DNA of 64,000 nt, from positions 3,595,427 through 3,659,426 of the forward strand of contig NW_024037064.1 of NCBI RefSeq assembly GCF_015706575.1, in the 5' to 3' direction. A program made the translations under genes and the position numbers. Positions 30,991 through 43,399 of the stretch are shown one piece after another. How positions within the stretch are numbered: position 1 is the stretch's first letter; every line of letters starts with the position of its first letter. Below the pieces are notes generated by a model. That model was not told the DNA's origin, did not search any database, and worked only from the letters and a program-made list of their open reading frames with translations. This stretch comes from Patiria miniata (Eukaryota; Echinodermata; Asteroidea; Valvatida; Asterinidae).

Positions 30991-32949
30991 GTGGTGGTGG
31001 TAGTGGTGATTGGCTGGTACTAATAAAAAGGCACTTGAATAGAAAAAGCGCAGTCTTTACAAAATATTGGGGGTAAATGACATTATTAATGACATATTTT
31101 ATCAATTCAGTTCATCTAAATCATAAAGTCAAGATATTTGTCAAAACAGATTAACGTTGTTTCAGCTTTTCCAAATAACAGCAACACAACTCTCCAAAGT
31201 GTTTGAGACGCACATTTTATTAAAGCTTGTTTCATCATCTTTCATTTTCTGTTCAATAGTTTGGGGATTAAACAATGACTTTTCGGAGAACATTCTATCC
31301 AAATATAACTACCCCTAAAAGAAGTCATTTAGCCCATCATCATGCAGCAAAATGATGCCTGCGCTCCATTGAAAAATAGAGCAATTGTAGGGCAAAATTT
31401 CAACACTGTTCAGTTTTGGGGGTTTTCTGTCTAAATTGCGGATCCAACAATTTGCTCATCGAAAACTCTTGTGAGGAACGTTGCTCAGTGACCTACTGAC
31501 ATGTACGGCAGCAACAAATGACAAAGACAAGAAAATCTAGGACATGCAACAAGATATCCAAAATTCTTAAAACTATTGTTGGTGCCAATAATGCTGTGAC
31601 ATGACGTTTGCACCTAAAAATGACATCGCACATTTTTACAAACCAAAAAGGTACCCTTGAAAATGGCAAAATAAAAATGAAATCAAGATTGAGCGGCACA
31701 TAAATTTACATTTTCAAAGACTGGATCATTTTTTGTTTTACTATACAAGGGCCCTTTAAATTTACTTACGAAGAGAATACGTGTTAAAATGACCGAGAAA
31801 GAAATGTCAAAAACTGCAATGACCCTTGATTCCCGTGTAACGTGTCAAGAGAAACAAACAATAAATTTACGTATAGAAACAAGGCAATAAGAAAATGACT
31901 CTACACTCTAAAAAGTTCCGGGTCAGACTGATTCATTTCCGGTCATTTTGATCGGGAAACTTTGGCAAAAGTGTCAATTTTTCTCTGAAAAAGGTCAGGC
32001 CAACTACAACCAAGTTTCAGGGTCAAATGACCTTAGTTTGGGTTCTCTGACCTGACAATTAAGCAGCCGTGTGGATGCAAAGGCCTAAGCGTCGCCATTG
32101 CTAAACAAAGTAAATCTGAAGAAATTACTTCCGGTCAGTGAAAAAATTCCCCGTCATCAATGCCGAAACGTCGATACTGGTTACTGGTAAAGCTGACCTT
32201 TAAGTCGGGAAGAAATCGTTCGGAAATGTTCCCAAATCAATGTTTTTATCTCAATTTCTAGGAATCTCCTCAAGTTGTTATTTCACGAGTAGTTGAACAC
32301 TTATACATATCATCTAAGTATATTCCGAATGTCAGCCTAATCTGTTGTTGCAAACGCTTGTGTTACACCTTGAACTATAAATATCTCCAAGGAAAATTTC
32401 GACGAGGATTTTTTGCATACCAAACCCAAGTGCATGGTTTTCCGATTGGCCGATTTTGGCCCGCTCGACAATGACGAAGCGCATATTAGCATATTCATTA
32501 TCGTCACTCGGCGTGACTTCGCGTGGGTCTCGGTACTCGACCAAAAAGGCAAAAAGGCAACAATGACCGTAATTTACAATGAACGCTAAAACACGTCACA
32601 AACGTTGACGTTGAAATAACAAAGTACACGATATAAATTCATATAACTGTACTTTTCATCTCGGTATCAAATCAGGATGCAGGGAAGAAAGTTTACCACC
32701 TGGGGGTTATTATTAGACGAGGTTGGACTTCGGTAAGCCTGAAAATGAGGTTGTTACATTTAGACGAATGAAATATGGACTCATTGGTTTGACTGCGCAT
32801 GCCTATCATAAGACAGTGACAGGACACGTGTAAAGGTTCAGTCCATATGACGGGAAAGGTACCAATTCCAAAAGAGTCTATACATTTCAGATGACACCGG
32901 CAAGTTTCCAGAACAAAAATGGCAGGGGACAGGGTTACCTCAGGACCTG

Positions 32950-33135
32950 AAAGAGGCCTAGCAAAGTCATTTATATTGGGGAAGGGGTACAACTTTCGTG
33001 AAAAGGGCACTCGCAGATCCGTGTTACAATGTAGACAGGTTTTTTCTTCAGACACGCTGGTACCATCTTCCAATGGGGGCGCTGTTCAAACAGGACGATC
33101 ACGCACACTATCGGGCAATAGATGGCGCTCTTCAT
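32950..33135. repeat. Interspersed repeat, copy B
   Basis: Same block order as at 30870 (gaggcctagcaaagtcat, ttcgtgaaaagggcactcg, caatgtagacaggtt, then gggggcgctgttcaaacagg). Likely remnants of one DNA-transposon family. Confidence 0.5.
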
Positions 33136-33399
33136 AGCGTTACAAGGGTGCACTGAACCAATTCAAGCCCCATTGAAAACAGTGTAAAATCAACAAAGTT
33201 CAGGGCCAAATAACATGCAAGCCGACATCACTGGGGTTTCTCAAACAAAAATTAAATCATTGTCTTGTACTTCATCTTTTCATTTCTTTTCAATTTTGGG
33301 TAGATTAGCCTATTACATTTTTAAATATTCACACCAAAACAAAATCACCTCCCGAAAAGTGATAGTTCCCAAGCCTGCATGTAGCCGTTTTACAAGTGG

Positions 33400-33610
33400 C
33401 ATCCTTCCACTTTCTCAGGCAAATAGGACCCATTTTTCAACCGTAATTTTATCAAGCCTGCCCTCAGATGGAAGCCCAAAAAACAGGGAGTTGATCCTTG
33501 GCTACATTTACACAATTCCACCGTTTTTTAAAGCCAAACGGTCTCCGTTTTCAAAAGAAACTGTGGGGTCACTTTTTATGCTAATCAGCTTGAGTAGAAA
33601 TTCTCACTTG
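33400..33610 (+). repeat. Interspersed repeat with shared open frame, copy 1
   Basis: Matches the reverse complement of 48370-48545 at roughly 80% by eye. Both copies keep one frame open: here FSTVILSSLPSDGSPKNREL followed by ILGYIYTI, there FSTVILSNLPSDNSPKAREL followed by ILGYICTI. It is most simply a transposon remnant; I recognise no protein family. Confidence 0.5.
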
Positions 33611-33659
33611 AATTAGTTCACTGCACCCACAATTGCGGCGGTCGTGCTAATTTCGTGAA

Positions 33660-35225
33660 CGGCACTAGTAAGAGGCCGCTGGTATAAAAATGCAGCTTGT
33701 TTTGTTGTTTGCAAGGGCACTTGTTTAAAACAAAAGGGCACTAAAAAGGCACTTTTTTTAAATGTGGAGGTGGGTTAAAAAGCTGTGAAAAGGGGCACTC
33801 GATTGTAAAAGGGCAGTTCAAACAGGTTGGGGAATTCCCCCCCCCCCCCCGGTGCGCTTCTGCCTTGAATCACCTTTGTATCGGAAGAAATTAGCGAATA
33901 CTATTCAGATTTGGCAAACCAAATGAAATACAACCACCCTGAGGTGCAAGAAAAAGTCACAATTGGTTGTGACTTTTCAACTGAAAAAGTCACAATTGGT
34001 TGATATCAAAGAGTCTATCAGAAGGACACGAATTCATAAAGACTTATCAGATACACACGTAATTGTCGTACCAACGAGAACTGACAAGATATAATTTGCA
34101 ACCAATCACCAACAATATAGATTTTTTCAATTTAAAATTAACCCAAAAGAAAAAAAAAAGGAAAGCGTACAAATTGTTTAAAAATTGTTGTTTTCCCTCC
34201 ACATTAAAGTTAACGCTCAATGCTTTGCAATTACCACTTGGGGTATTCCAACGTAACAGTTCAAGTAACACACACTAGCAAAGAAAATGAATAATTTTGC
34301 TCCCGATCGAGAAGTACTCGTAAAATTGGTTCATTATTCCCTTTGGAATATATTTGATAAGATGAGGTTGTTATACGCATTATGAGTGATTTCATGGTCC
34401 ACATAAAATACATAATTTGATCAGGGAAGTAATTTGTTTGGGATACAGCATTATTTCAACATCGGTATTTATTTCTTTTACTGAAGTTTAATAAAAGAAT
34501 CTAAAAATTAATGTGGCCTGACGTTGCGAACTTAGCCAGTTCTTCTTCAGACGCTAAAACGGAAATGGAAATTTACGGAAATTTAATAAAAGAAGTTAAA
34601 GAAGAGGGTTTTAACCGATTTAGGGGAAGCTTATAGAATAATTATACGTACGAGACATTTTACAACTTTGGTATTAATTGTAATTGTATAACAGCACTGG
34701 ATTTATATTGATCTTACAAGTCTAAGCCATTGCCTTACATTGAACCTGTACCTACATAGGGCCTTAACGTTATTTTTACTTGAGCATATATAAAACATAA
34801 AGCGCTTTCCAAATTAGCATAAAATTGGGCCTAAAATCAACGAAACAAAGTAATTCAGTTATAAGAAGAATACCCACAACCACAAAATGTATTAAACTGA
34901 TTCAGAATCCGTCGGGCCACATGTCGGGTTCTGTGAAAAAAAAATGAAATACGAAAGAAAGAAACAACTGATTTAGAAGTTTAAAACGGACATCACGATT
35001 GCAGAAATTTACAAAGACAGGGGAAAGATGCAAAATCAGCAGTCGTGCTAAGAATCCCTTTTGATGAAAAGCACGGTTACAAAAATGGTGATCTAAAATA
35101 TCAGGATCTCCTCAGGAAAAATAAAAGACAAAATTGAGAATCGTGGCAATATATCCTTTGCATTGCAACCGGCTTTGAGGTGCGTGTTTTTGTTCCGCTT
35201 GGCTACGCGTGAGTAGACCCCGTTG
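33660..35225. other. No gene seen
   Basis: Repeat remnants (aagggcac phrases at 33710-33810, a C run at 33839) and AT-rich unique sequence. A short direct repeat of aaaagtcacaattggttg occurs at 33952 and 33983. The overlapping open frames on opposite strands at 34047-34278 show no domain. Confidence 0.5.
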
Positions 35226-35228
35226 AGT

Positions 35229-35372
35229 TGCCCATTTATTTCCTTTGCCCATTTAGTGCCTTTGCCCATTTATTTCCTTTGTCCATTTATTACCTTTGCC
35301 CATTAATTCCTTTGCCCATTTAGTACCTTTGCCCATTAAGTACCTTTGCCCATTCATTTTTCGCCCATTTAT
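35229..35372. repeat. 18 bp minisatellite
   Basis: About eight units of tttgcccatttattacc-like sequence (period mostly 17-18 bp) with small differences. The minus-strand peptide WAKELMGKGNKWTKE is a by-product of the repeat, not a gene. Confidence 0.85.
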
Positions 35373-35969
35373 TACTGAAAAACGACGATTGCTGTTGAAT
35401 ACAAGGGTTTTCACGCGTAGGGATAACTGCAATAATGATAGAAACACGCATGGACATTGCTTCATTTCTTCTTTGTTTTTGCATATTCAAATGATTGTAG
35501 CGCAAAGTGTTGCTTAAATTCACGTATATGCGCAGCCTCGTCCACACGGCGAATTGTAGTATGCTTCCATTAGCACAATGGAAAGGGCACGGCCCAATTT
35601 CATGACGCTGCCAAGCACACGATTATCTGCTTACGAGCCTCTTTTTGTTTCATGGTGACCGCAAGCGGTAAGCACAGCAAAGGCCACGCTTACCTCAGAG
35701 GAAAAAAAGTTGCTTAAGTCAATATCCATGAGCCGCAACCGTATAGTTACCACATCCATGCCACAAAATAGTATTTTAATAATTATATCGTAGTTCTATG
35801 TGCACAATATTGTGCTCTAGTAAGCACGACCTATAGCAGTGTGGTTGGCGAAAGCTAATGTATTCCTGTGTATATGTATTTAATGCTTTCAATTTTAAGT
35901 TCCCCTTTGCCTGATGATAAAACAGTAAATGTCACCAAGCAACGTGCTGTTTTTATTTTAAAGGGGTAA

Positions 35970-36130
35970 TGTTCAATTTTCATTTAATCGTTTTTAAGTG
36001 TCTTTTAATGCCTTTTTTGTTTTGATGCTAATGCAGATTTCTATATTCATAAGCAAAAGTGTGATGTCATATCAGGCAGAAACTTCCAATGTTGAAATTA
36101 GTTTGCGCATTAAGTTGCCCGAATTTTAGA
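35970..36130. repeat. Interspersed repeat shared with MAM3 intron
   Basis: tatattcataagcaaaagtg, gatgtcat..aggcagaaact and ttgaaattag match 6325-6395 in the first gene's intron in the same order. Both are diverged copies of an unnamed repeat. Confidence 0.5.
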
Positions 36131-36717
36131 TATTTTGCAGTGGTAAACTTTCTTTTCTTTAGTGATTCGTTGTTGAGTCAGTTCATAACAGTAAGCCAAT
36201 GAGCAAACTTTTCTCACAAAAGTTTACAATGAGCACATTTTGGGTACACAATTTCAACAAAATAGCACCTAATATGAACAGTGTCTTACTGAAATGACAT
36301 CACGGCAACAGCGCCCTCAGTTGTCTGGAATAGCATAGACAGTTTTAAATGTTTACAGAATTATAAGTGCTCTTTTCAGTAATATTAACCAAAAGGGGAT
36401 GTCAGTTATTTTTTTTAATAAACTTACGAGGATTAGAAAATAGCACAAAATTAGCTCCCAAAAATTGCATTTCATGGGCCCTATTAAATTGATCACCAGA
36501 GGTTTTGACACATGGAGTGCCTGTGACAAAGATGACTTTCAGTGAAAAAGAATATATAAATCACTTGATACCTTCACTTACCGTCTTAATGGCGATACTC
36601 GATCGGTATATTTCTCTTAATGTTAAATAGTGAAAAACTCCAAAGACTGAATCGCTTATAAAAACCACTCCCAAAGACTGAAAACCACTCCAAAAGTTGT
36701 TTGATATATTGAGATCA

Positions 36718-37195
36718 GGAAAGCGTAACAGAGTAATCAGAAACAAAACAGAAAGATTCAGGAGCAGTGTGTATCCTACTGCAATAAGGGAACTGAATGG
36801 AATTAAGTAATCTTACAGTGCAATCGCTTAATCTTTTATGACCTTTGACTTTTTGATGAGTTATTTTATAATTAAATTAATCATGTGGTTGTTTAATGTT
36901 TTAAATATAAAGTTCAAAATGTAATTTAAAATTTTTTTTTTTAGGGGATCAGGGGACTGAATGGAATAAGGTCACCTCACAGTGTAATTATTCTTTCGTC
37001 TTGTTAACGACTTTTGGTTTTTTTAGGGAGATTTTTGAGGGGAATTTATGTAAAGTATGTGGTATTTTAATGTTTGTAATATAAAGTTTAAATGTATTTT
37101 AATGTTTTTTGAGCACGAGAAATCACGACACTTTCCATTGTATACATTGTATATAAAAAGCAAAAAAAAAACAAATCAATCAATCAATCAATTAA
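36718..37195 (+). mobile_element. LINE 3' end (ORF2 tail and 3'UTR)
   Basis: The frame RNKTERFRSSVYPTAIRELN, then GIK and a stop at 36808-36810, is the usual tail of a non-LTR ORF2 (R.R.S..P.AIRE.N). The 3'UTR is a diverged tandem pair: agggaactgaatggaat at 36787 and aggggactgaatggaat at 36952. It ends in a (caat)n tail near 37173-37192. Strongly 5'-truncated. Confidence 0.6.
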
Positions 37196-37210
37196 AAGGG
37201 TAAAATTTTC

Positions 37211-37280
37211 ACTCTTTCGAGGAGCCATAAGGGACTAGTCGAAACAAAGAGTGGTCCCTTATATGGCTACTCGAAAGAGT
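37211..37280. repeat. Hairpin with CACTCTTT motifs
   Basis: actctttcgaggagccata..agggac is mirrored by gtccctta.atggctactcgaaagagt with a loop of about 20 bp. The neighbouring actcttttggagtggtttttataag (37291) is inverted relative to cttataaaaaccactcccaaag at 36655, so related repeats bracket the LINE tail. Confidence 0.7.
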
Positions 37281-37469
37281 AGGAAATTTCACTCTTTTGG
37301 AGTGGTTTTTATAAGAGATTCACTATTTTGGACAGTAAGTTGTTCACTCTTACATTTAGTGATTAAAAAGGAAGGCATTGGCGTCGGGCCGTATTGCAGT
37401 ACGTTCCCGCTGGACACCCTGCAGAACATGCTGTAAAAAATATGGGACATATTTAATCGTGAAATAAAC

Positions 37470-39110
37470 CATGGGAAAAAATTATGTTTGACAATTTGTT
37501 GAATAGAGGAATTTGACCGAAGTGGCATTGAACCAGTCAGTTTGGTGAACTGAGCTTTAGGATCTAAGAGCACACAGGCAGACAATTACAAACAAGTGAC
37601 ACGTGCAAAACAGGGAATCGCTCATACACAATATTCTGACCAGTAGCTATAAATTGTCAGTGTAAAAATAGCAATTCAACCTGCGATGCAAATCTAACAC
37701 CATGCCGTGATATCTTTATAGGACATCTCGTCTTAAAGTTTTACACCAGTGGCCCTGCCTAAAACCGTGTTAAAATCTGTTTTGCATTGTTCTTTGAAAA
37801 TATTTTTTAATAAAAATTGGAAAAATAGCTTATTCCTATAGCTTATTGACATTACAATTATTTTTGTTCTTTTTGACTCCTGATTTGCCGCTTTCGTTTC
37901 TCTCGTACCGAAGACCATGCACAAAATTCATGAAGAAATGGACTTACATGTGTAGCGACCTTCCAGTTGCTCCAGCAGTTCCATCTCACGCTCTGCGTGG
38001 AATTAATTGATAGGAACAAACATTGTATAAGAATGTGATATTGAGTCATTGGTTGAGTAATATTCATGTGACGTTCTTCAGAAGTTGGTACATTGAGACC
38101 ACTGTATTCCTATGAAAGGCCCTAGAGTTATAAAACGAGGCCCGCACTGCTCTACTTTGCGTAAAACCAAGGCCGCGCATCTTGCCTGCTTTCGCGATTA
38201 TCGTGTAAAGGTTCCAATGATGCATCTATGACACATGTTTGGTTCCAATTGGACTTCAACTGTTCAAATGAGATCACTTTTACATTTTCGGCCTATTTTA
38301 CAACTTGACCTCAGACGACCTTTGACCTTGGTATGTGACCTTTGACATCACCATCATATGAATATTGCCATGTTGCTTTATTATGATCCAAGTTTGGCTC
38401 CAATTGGACTTCAACTGTTCATATATGAGATCAGTTTCACATTTTCAACCTTTTTTACAACTTGACCTCAGATGACCTTTGAACTTGGTGTGTGACCTTT
38501 GACATCATTATCATATGATAGTTCCCATCTTGAAAATATATGATTTAAGTTTGATTTCAATGGGACTTCAACAAATTGCCACATTCATACTACTTACAGT
38601 ACATACTACATACGAACAGACATGGTGATTGCATAAAATCAGGCACATGTTTAACTGTCAAACTATGGGGAAAATGATGTCCGACAATTGGTTGAATAGA
38701 CGAATTTGACTGAAGTAGCATTGAACCAGTCAGCTTGGCGAACTTAGCTTGAGGATCTAGGAGCACACAGGCAGAAAATTACAAACAATTAATTGTGTTA
38801 TGCCCGACTCCTAGTTTTCGCCGCATCTGTTTATCTTTACTGAAAAGCATGCATAAAGTTAACTGAGAAATTGACTTACCTATACGAGCTTCCATTTCAT
38901 CCATCAGTGTCATCTCACGCTCTACGTGGTATGATAGGAACAAAAATTATATAAGAATGTGACTTTTTATTGGTTGAGTAATATTCACGCGACGTACTGC
39001 AGAAGTTGGTGCATGATGACCTCAGTGTGTATTTAGTCGTTAACCTGTATTGAATCCTGAACCTGTGAAAGGCCCTAGAGTTTTGAAGCGAGGACCGCAA
39101 TGCTCTTCAA
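37470..39110. repeat. Tandem segmental duplication of about 1 kb
   Basis: Blocks at 37475-37600 and 37940-38160 recur in order at 38665-38790 and 38870-39100 (for example gaggatctaggagcacacagg, ctcacgctctacgtgg, ttggttgagtaatattca, tgaaaggccctagagtt). Each copy includes one short helix exon of the candidate peptide gene, so the exon number grew by duplication. Spacing differs because of insertions, including the repeat at 38236. Confidence 0.8.
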
Positions 39111-39500
39111 TGAGTAGAGGATTGAAATAAAGCAAGGTCTCTGCCATACACAATAATGCTCAGTGCAATGAGCCTCGGATTGGCTGCTGATGTAGACACC
39201 GTCCTTACTGCACTTACTTTCAGCGTCCTTTGCAGGAAAGGCATCTACTGCAGATCAGAAAAGGCCACAGCCAGACACACCAAAAGCATCACAATGGTAA
39301 AGGTTTTCATCTTGCCTAACAAACTGGGGAAAAAAAGAAAATCATTTGTAGCTTTTTGCTATCATGTCAGAATCTTGGAAACAAAACAATCAATAAACTA
39401 AATTTAACGTGAAAGAACGTGCTGAAGTTTTGCTAATTAAGGCATATATAATTTCAACGGAGAGCTGCACTTACGTTAACGTTGAAGTGGATATCTGTAT
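37733..39500 (-). CDS. Candidate small secreted peptide gene (4-5 exons)
   Basis: Minus strand, in order: a possible 5'UTR exon ending at 39475 (donor GTAAGT); an exon at 39218-39323 (acceptor ttttccccag) whose ATG at 39310 begins a good signal peptide, MKTFTIVMLLVCLAVAFS; a 42 bp exon at 38880-38921 (REMTLMDEMEARI); a 45 bp exon at 37948-37992 (REMELLEQLEGRYT); and a possible last exon at 37733-37758. All donors are GTAAGT except the last. The two short exons are paralogous, amphipathic and helix-forming. Total length would be only about 60-70 residues, as in secreted or hormone-like precursors. The reading frame of the signal exon is interrupted as written, so this may be a pseudogene. No family recognised. 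Confidence 0.4.
38236..38640. repeat. Dimeric interspersed repeat
   Basis: Two copies about 160 bp apart of ccaattggacttcaactgttca .. acaacttgacctcag.tgacctttga .. tgtgacctttgacatca, ending in a partial third. The tgacctttgac phrase is common in marine-animal repeats. Confidence 0.7.
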
Positions 39501-40620
39501 TCTCTCACTGACTTCTCTTGGTTGTATGTTGATCGAAGGTATGAGGTGTGTCGAAGTGATAGCTCCACTGACGGTGACTCCACGATTACCCAATAGGAAT
39601 TCAGAGGAAAGTTGGGATGCTCCACTATGCAGAAGGGATATTTTTTCATAATGTTCCATCATTGGCAAAGTGCCAATTCTCTTTTTGATTTCCTGGTCAT
39701 TCCTTTTTATGTAGGCTTATAATCTATACTGGGATAGCTTAGCGCTTAAGTAGTTTATTCGTGTGCTGTCATCGGTTTTGGAAGTCCGTCTGCGGTGTTT
39801 TTATTTGCAGCAAACATCGTCTATGCCATGATTATTCAGCTGGCTCGATGTTTATTCATAAGAAAAAAATAATGACGTCACAGTTGCTATCACTCAGTCA
39901 GCATTGCAAAGAACGACTTTCGTCAAGCTGCCACAGTGGCCAAGTGGAATGAACTATGGATAGCAAAATCTGTGTTTGGAGCCACATACGTGCATTTTCA
40001 TCGAATAATTCTTGGCCACTTTACATTTAATTTTAGAGCAAAAGCTTATCAGCCCGTGTACTTCAGAACGACAATCATAAATTCAATACATACATGTACA
40101 TGTACATGCTGCTCAACAGCGTGGAACATGAAAGTCAGAAAGAGACGCCAACACTTGAAAACTGTTCCAGTTGTGTGCGTGTGTTTAACGGCACACTGTG
40201 GTATTTTTGTAGGCCACCTTTTTTTCGCAGGCCCTTATATGCATAGTGCCTACTGGGTAACTGGGCATGGGACTAAGTCGTTGATTGGTCAATTTGGATG
40301 CCCTGTTTTTGTAATACAATAACGGCAACTTCGCTCCCAGGGTATCGAGCAGTACGCTCCCACCACTACCTGCTGTCTCACCCTGGTATAGGATCATTTG
40401 TACATTATTTGCATCACAAAGATAGTAAGTGGTCATGTAACTTTGTTTGACTTTGAACGACACTGTCGGGACGTATCCGCACGCACGGTGTGCCTTGCAT
40501 GGGTCTTTCGTAGTGTTGTCGTATTACGAAACCGTGTGAGCCAAATTGGCCAATCAACAGCTAGCACATTTCTGATCGAAATGACGTCACAGTTTATAAA
40601 GTCGACTCCGATTGGCCAGC
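39500..40620. other. No firm gene
   Basis: Holds atatcgagcagtacgctcccaccactacctgc at about 40344, nearly identical to 58268-58301 and so a repeat remnant. The plus-strand open frame at 39936-40322 has no recognisable domain. Confidence 0.45.
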
Positions 40621-40639
40621 GCGTCGGGAATCATAAAAT

Positions 40640-41160
40640 TGTATTTTTGTTGGGCTTATATCGTGAGTTGTGCATACAAACTCTAAAAGTTTAAACTGAA
40701 CCGGGAAAGTCAGTGCATATCATAACGACCAAAATTGTAAATCTGCAAGTTGGCTGAAAACAGAATTGTGGCGACAACAAACCAGGTTTTGAAATGAGGT
40801 CAATTTACAGAGAAAAAAACAGAGCTATATGCTTTAGAATTCTGACAACAAAGTCCCATCGCTCACCCTGGCAAATTGTGTTCGTAGACTCACTCACTAC
40901 CAATATGCCCATGTGTCCCTCTGTATTTTTATATGATTCCCCAATAGGTGATTTATGAACTGCGACTACGAGGTGTTCATTAACCCCAGGGACAATAATC
41001 TGAAACGAAAGACGCCGGCGATCGATTTTACCCAGGGCTTAGTTCAAAGGGTTATGCGATCAGCAAACAAAATATATCAGGCAACAAAACCAAGCATTAC
41101 CCCAGACAGGATATCTGCAAAGTTGTTTGGGAGCTTTCACATCAGTAAATAGGCAATCGA
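40640..41160. repeat. Repeat family R40, copy 1
   Basis: Blocks tgggcttatatcgtgagtt, cataacgaccaaaat, ttgaaatgaggtca, attctgacaacaaagtcccatc, tgtccctctgtattttt and gaggtgttcattaacccca recur in the same order at 43400-43870 and in part at 41815-42130. Confidence 0.8.
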
Positions 41161-41551
41161 ATTTTCACTTTTGATTTGATTGCACTTTTGCACGCAATCT
41201 AGCTGCAAGCGAAGCTGGCAAGCTTGCGGCAAGCTTGCGTTTGTACTTGCTTCATGGGAAATCAAGCTTAACTTTCTAGGGTAGGTTGTTCGCAACAAAC
41301 AGGCTGGGGCTGGTAGCCAGGGTTTTGTAGCCTATGGAATAGCCATTCCGGCAGAACTAAAGTCACCCTCAAAGGATTTTAAAATAATCTTGCAATGTAG
41401 CAAAACATAATTCCCCATTACATCATTGACTTTAATTTTGCAACATGAATTTCTATGGCCGTACATATTTGTATTAATGTGTTGCATGAAAATCTTTTTT
41501 GTTTTGTTTAATAAACTACAAGATGGAATTTTGCGTCGGGGTGATGTAAAT

Positions 41552-41712
41552 CAAATTAGGTTTTTGCCCTTCACCGACGTATGAACACTGCATACTCAGT
41601 GTGTTACCTCCCGGTGAACGTTGAAACAAAACCACTCGGGTGGGACTCGAGCTCACGACCTCCTGCTTTCTAGTGTTAGTAGACGTCTTACCACTAAGCT
41701 AACGCGCTAACG
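41552..41712 (-). mobile_element. tRNA-derived SINE, copy 1
   Basis: Paired with 61498-61678: both run caaattagg, ttttgcccttcaccgatgta, cactcgggtgggactcga, acctcctgctttctagtg, ccttaccac, gagctaac. On the minus strand this reads as a tRNA-like head; the B box here is degenerate (agctcgagtcc). Confidence 0.7.
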
Positions 41713-41814
41713 GGGTCGGTTGGCTGATTCGAATCTGATGTACGAGTGTTTTTTGGAAGAATTTGAAATTTGGGCAACGTCACACTTTTGTCCCCAAGTT
41801 CATGGAATGACCCA

Positions 41815-42130
41815 TATAACGACCAGCATTGCAAATCCGGCAGTATGGCTTTAAATATAATTCCGACAACTACAAGTTCCATCGCCCGCGCTCAAAGGGC
41901 AACTAAGTTTTTGTTGGTAGACTGTAGAATACCCACAATGCCTCTTTTGTCCCTCTGCATTTTTATTTGATTCGCCAATGGGTTATTTACGAAGTGTTCT
42001 TTATCCCCAGGGTTCAGCTAAAAGGATCCTAGTAGCCTCCCTGCATGTCAAATTCAATTGTCTGTTCACGTTTGTGCAAGCTCCCAAACAGCTTTTCAGA
42101 AATCCTGTCTGGGGTGTACATGTACTTTGT
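41815..42130. repeat. Repeat family R40, copy 2 (partial)
   Basis: Shares ataacgaccagca, ggcagtatggct, ttttgttggtagactgtaga, cacaatgcctcttttgtccctc, aagctcccaaacagc and ctggggtgtacatg with copy 3, in direct orientation. Confidence 0.8.
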
Positions 42131-42139
42131 TTTGCTGCG

Positions 42140-43390
42140 CTGCTATTGCATTATTTTATTTGCTGTTTAATCGTCCGAAGTCAGATATGCCCTACATATT
42201 ATTTTTTTTCACAGCATAAACACTTAACATATAGACTTGGAGCTTGAAAAGTTTGCGTTTTAAAGATTAAAGTTGATAATTAAATAACGATAAAAGGGTA
42301 TTAAAGTTCGACTTCGTAAAGGTCAACATGCAGAGGTCAATTATAAAACTTTCCCAGATCTGATCATCACATATTGTATGAAGACCTGTGACGTAGGCCT
42401 GCATCATAAGAAAGTGGGATTTTCAAGAAAAATAGGTATTCAGAATTCTGTTCAAGATCAACCTTCTCACTTTTTAAGGCACTTCATTAACTCGATACTC
42501 TACATGCAGAACATAATACACCTTCGTAATGTGAGGCCTGGTCTACGGTTCTCAGCTCTCACACTCCATGCATGTACCCATATCCCGCCTTGAAAGTAGT
42601 GTTGGTGTTTTTGCTGGTCCCAGAGTGCCAGCCTATATAGAGTCCTCTTTGTAAACCATCTACTTACTGTCACTTGTGTATTAGATTGATATACTTATCT
42701 CACTACACTGACTGTCACTTGTGACTTTAATACACAGGTCTGTGACTAGATATACGAGGCCTATTCGTGCATGTGATGTAAACCTACGCACCACGTGCCT
42801 TAGGCTGGTGTCTTGTAATGTTTCATGTACTTTTGCGAAACATTGTGTAGACACCAAAAAAGTCAGGTCTCCACACAGACGGCGGATTTCGGATCTTTCA
42901 TTTCTTTCATGTTTATACTATACTACTACGGAAGCTTATGCTGTTCACCTTTTTAAGGCCATTTTGTATCAGTGGAATGTATGACCACTTGCCTTGTCGT
43001 GTTAAAATTGGGATGCTGGAGACTTTTTAAAAAGACTCTGAAGCAGGACCGAGGACAATTGCATCTTGTAGTTTACTCCAAACATTGATGGTGGAACCTC
43101 CCTAGCCTTTAATGTAGCAATCCTTTGAAATTGTCGTCTGCGGTAGACAGAATGCATTGTGGGCCTCATAATCTTACTCAAATTAAATTAGGAAATCGTG
43201 CCGTTTCCAGGGTAGGTTCCAGGCCGCGTCCCGTGTAATATTAACCCATTCTCACCGTCCCGGGTTTGCTTCTTTGATGCAGTATCCCGATTTCGGGTTT
43301 TTTTTTTTAAATCTCCATCCCGTTGCAATACCATACAGCCCTACTACGCCACTGATGTGGCAACGAAACCTTGTCACCTTGAAGTATAAA
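42140..43390. other. No gene seen
   Basis: AT-rich sequence with a short repeat of ctgtcacttgtg at 42667 and 42710. No convincing coding potential. Confidence 0.45.
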
Positions 43391-43399
43391 ATGCCGGTA

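Noticed and set aside
35229-35372. CRISPR-like array
   Set aside because: Eukaryotic context, no unique spacers between units; it is a head-to-tail minisatellite.
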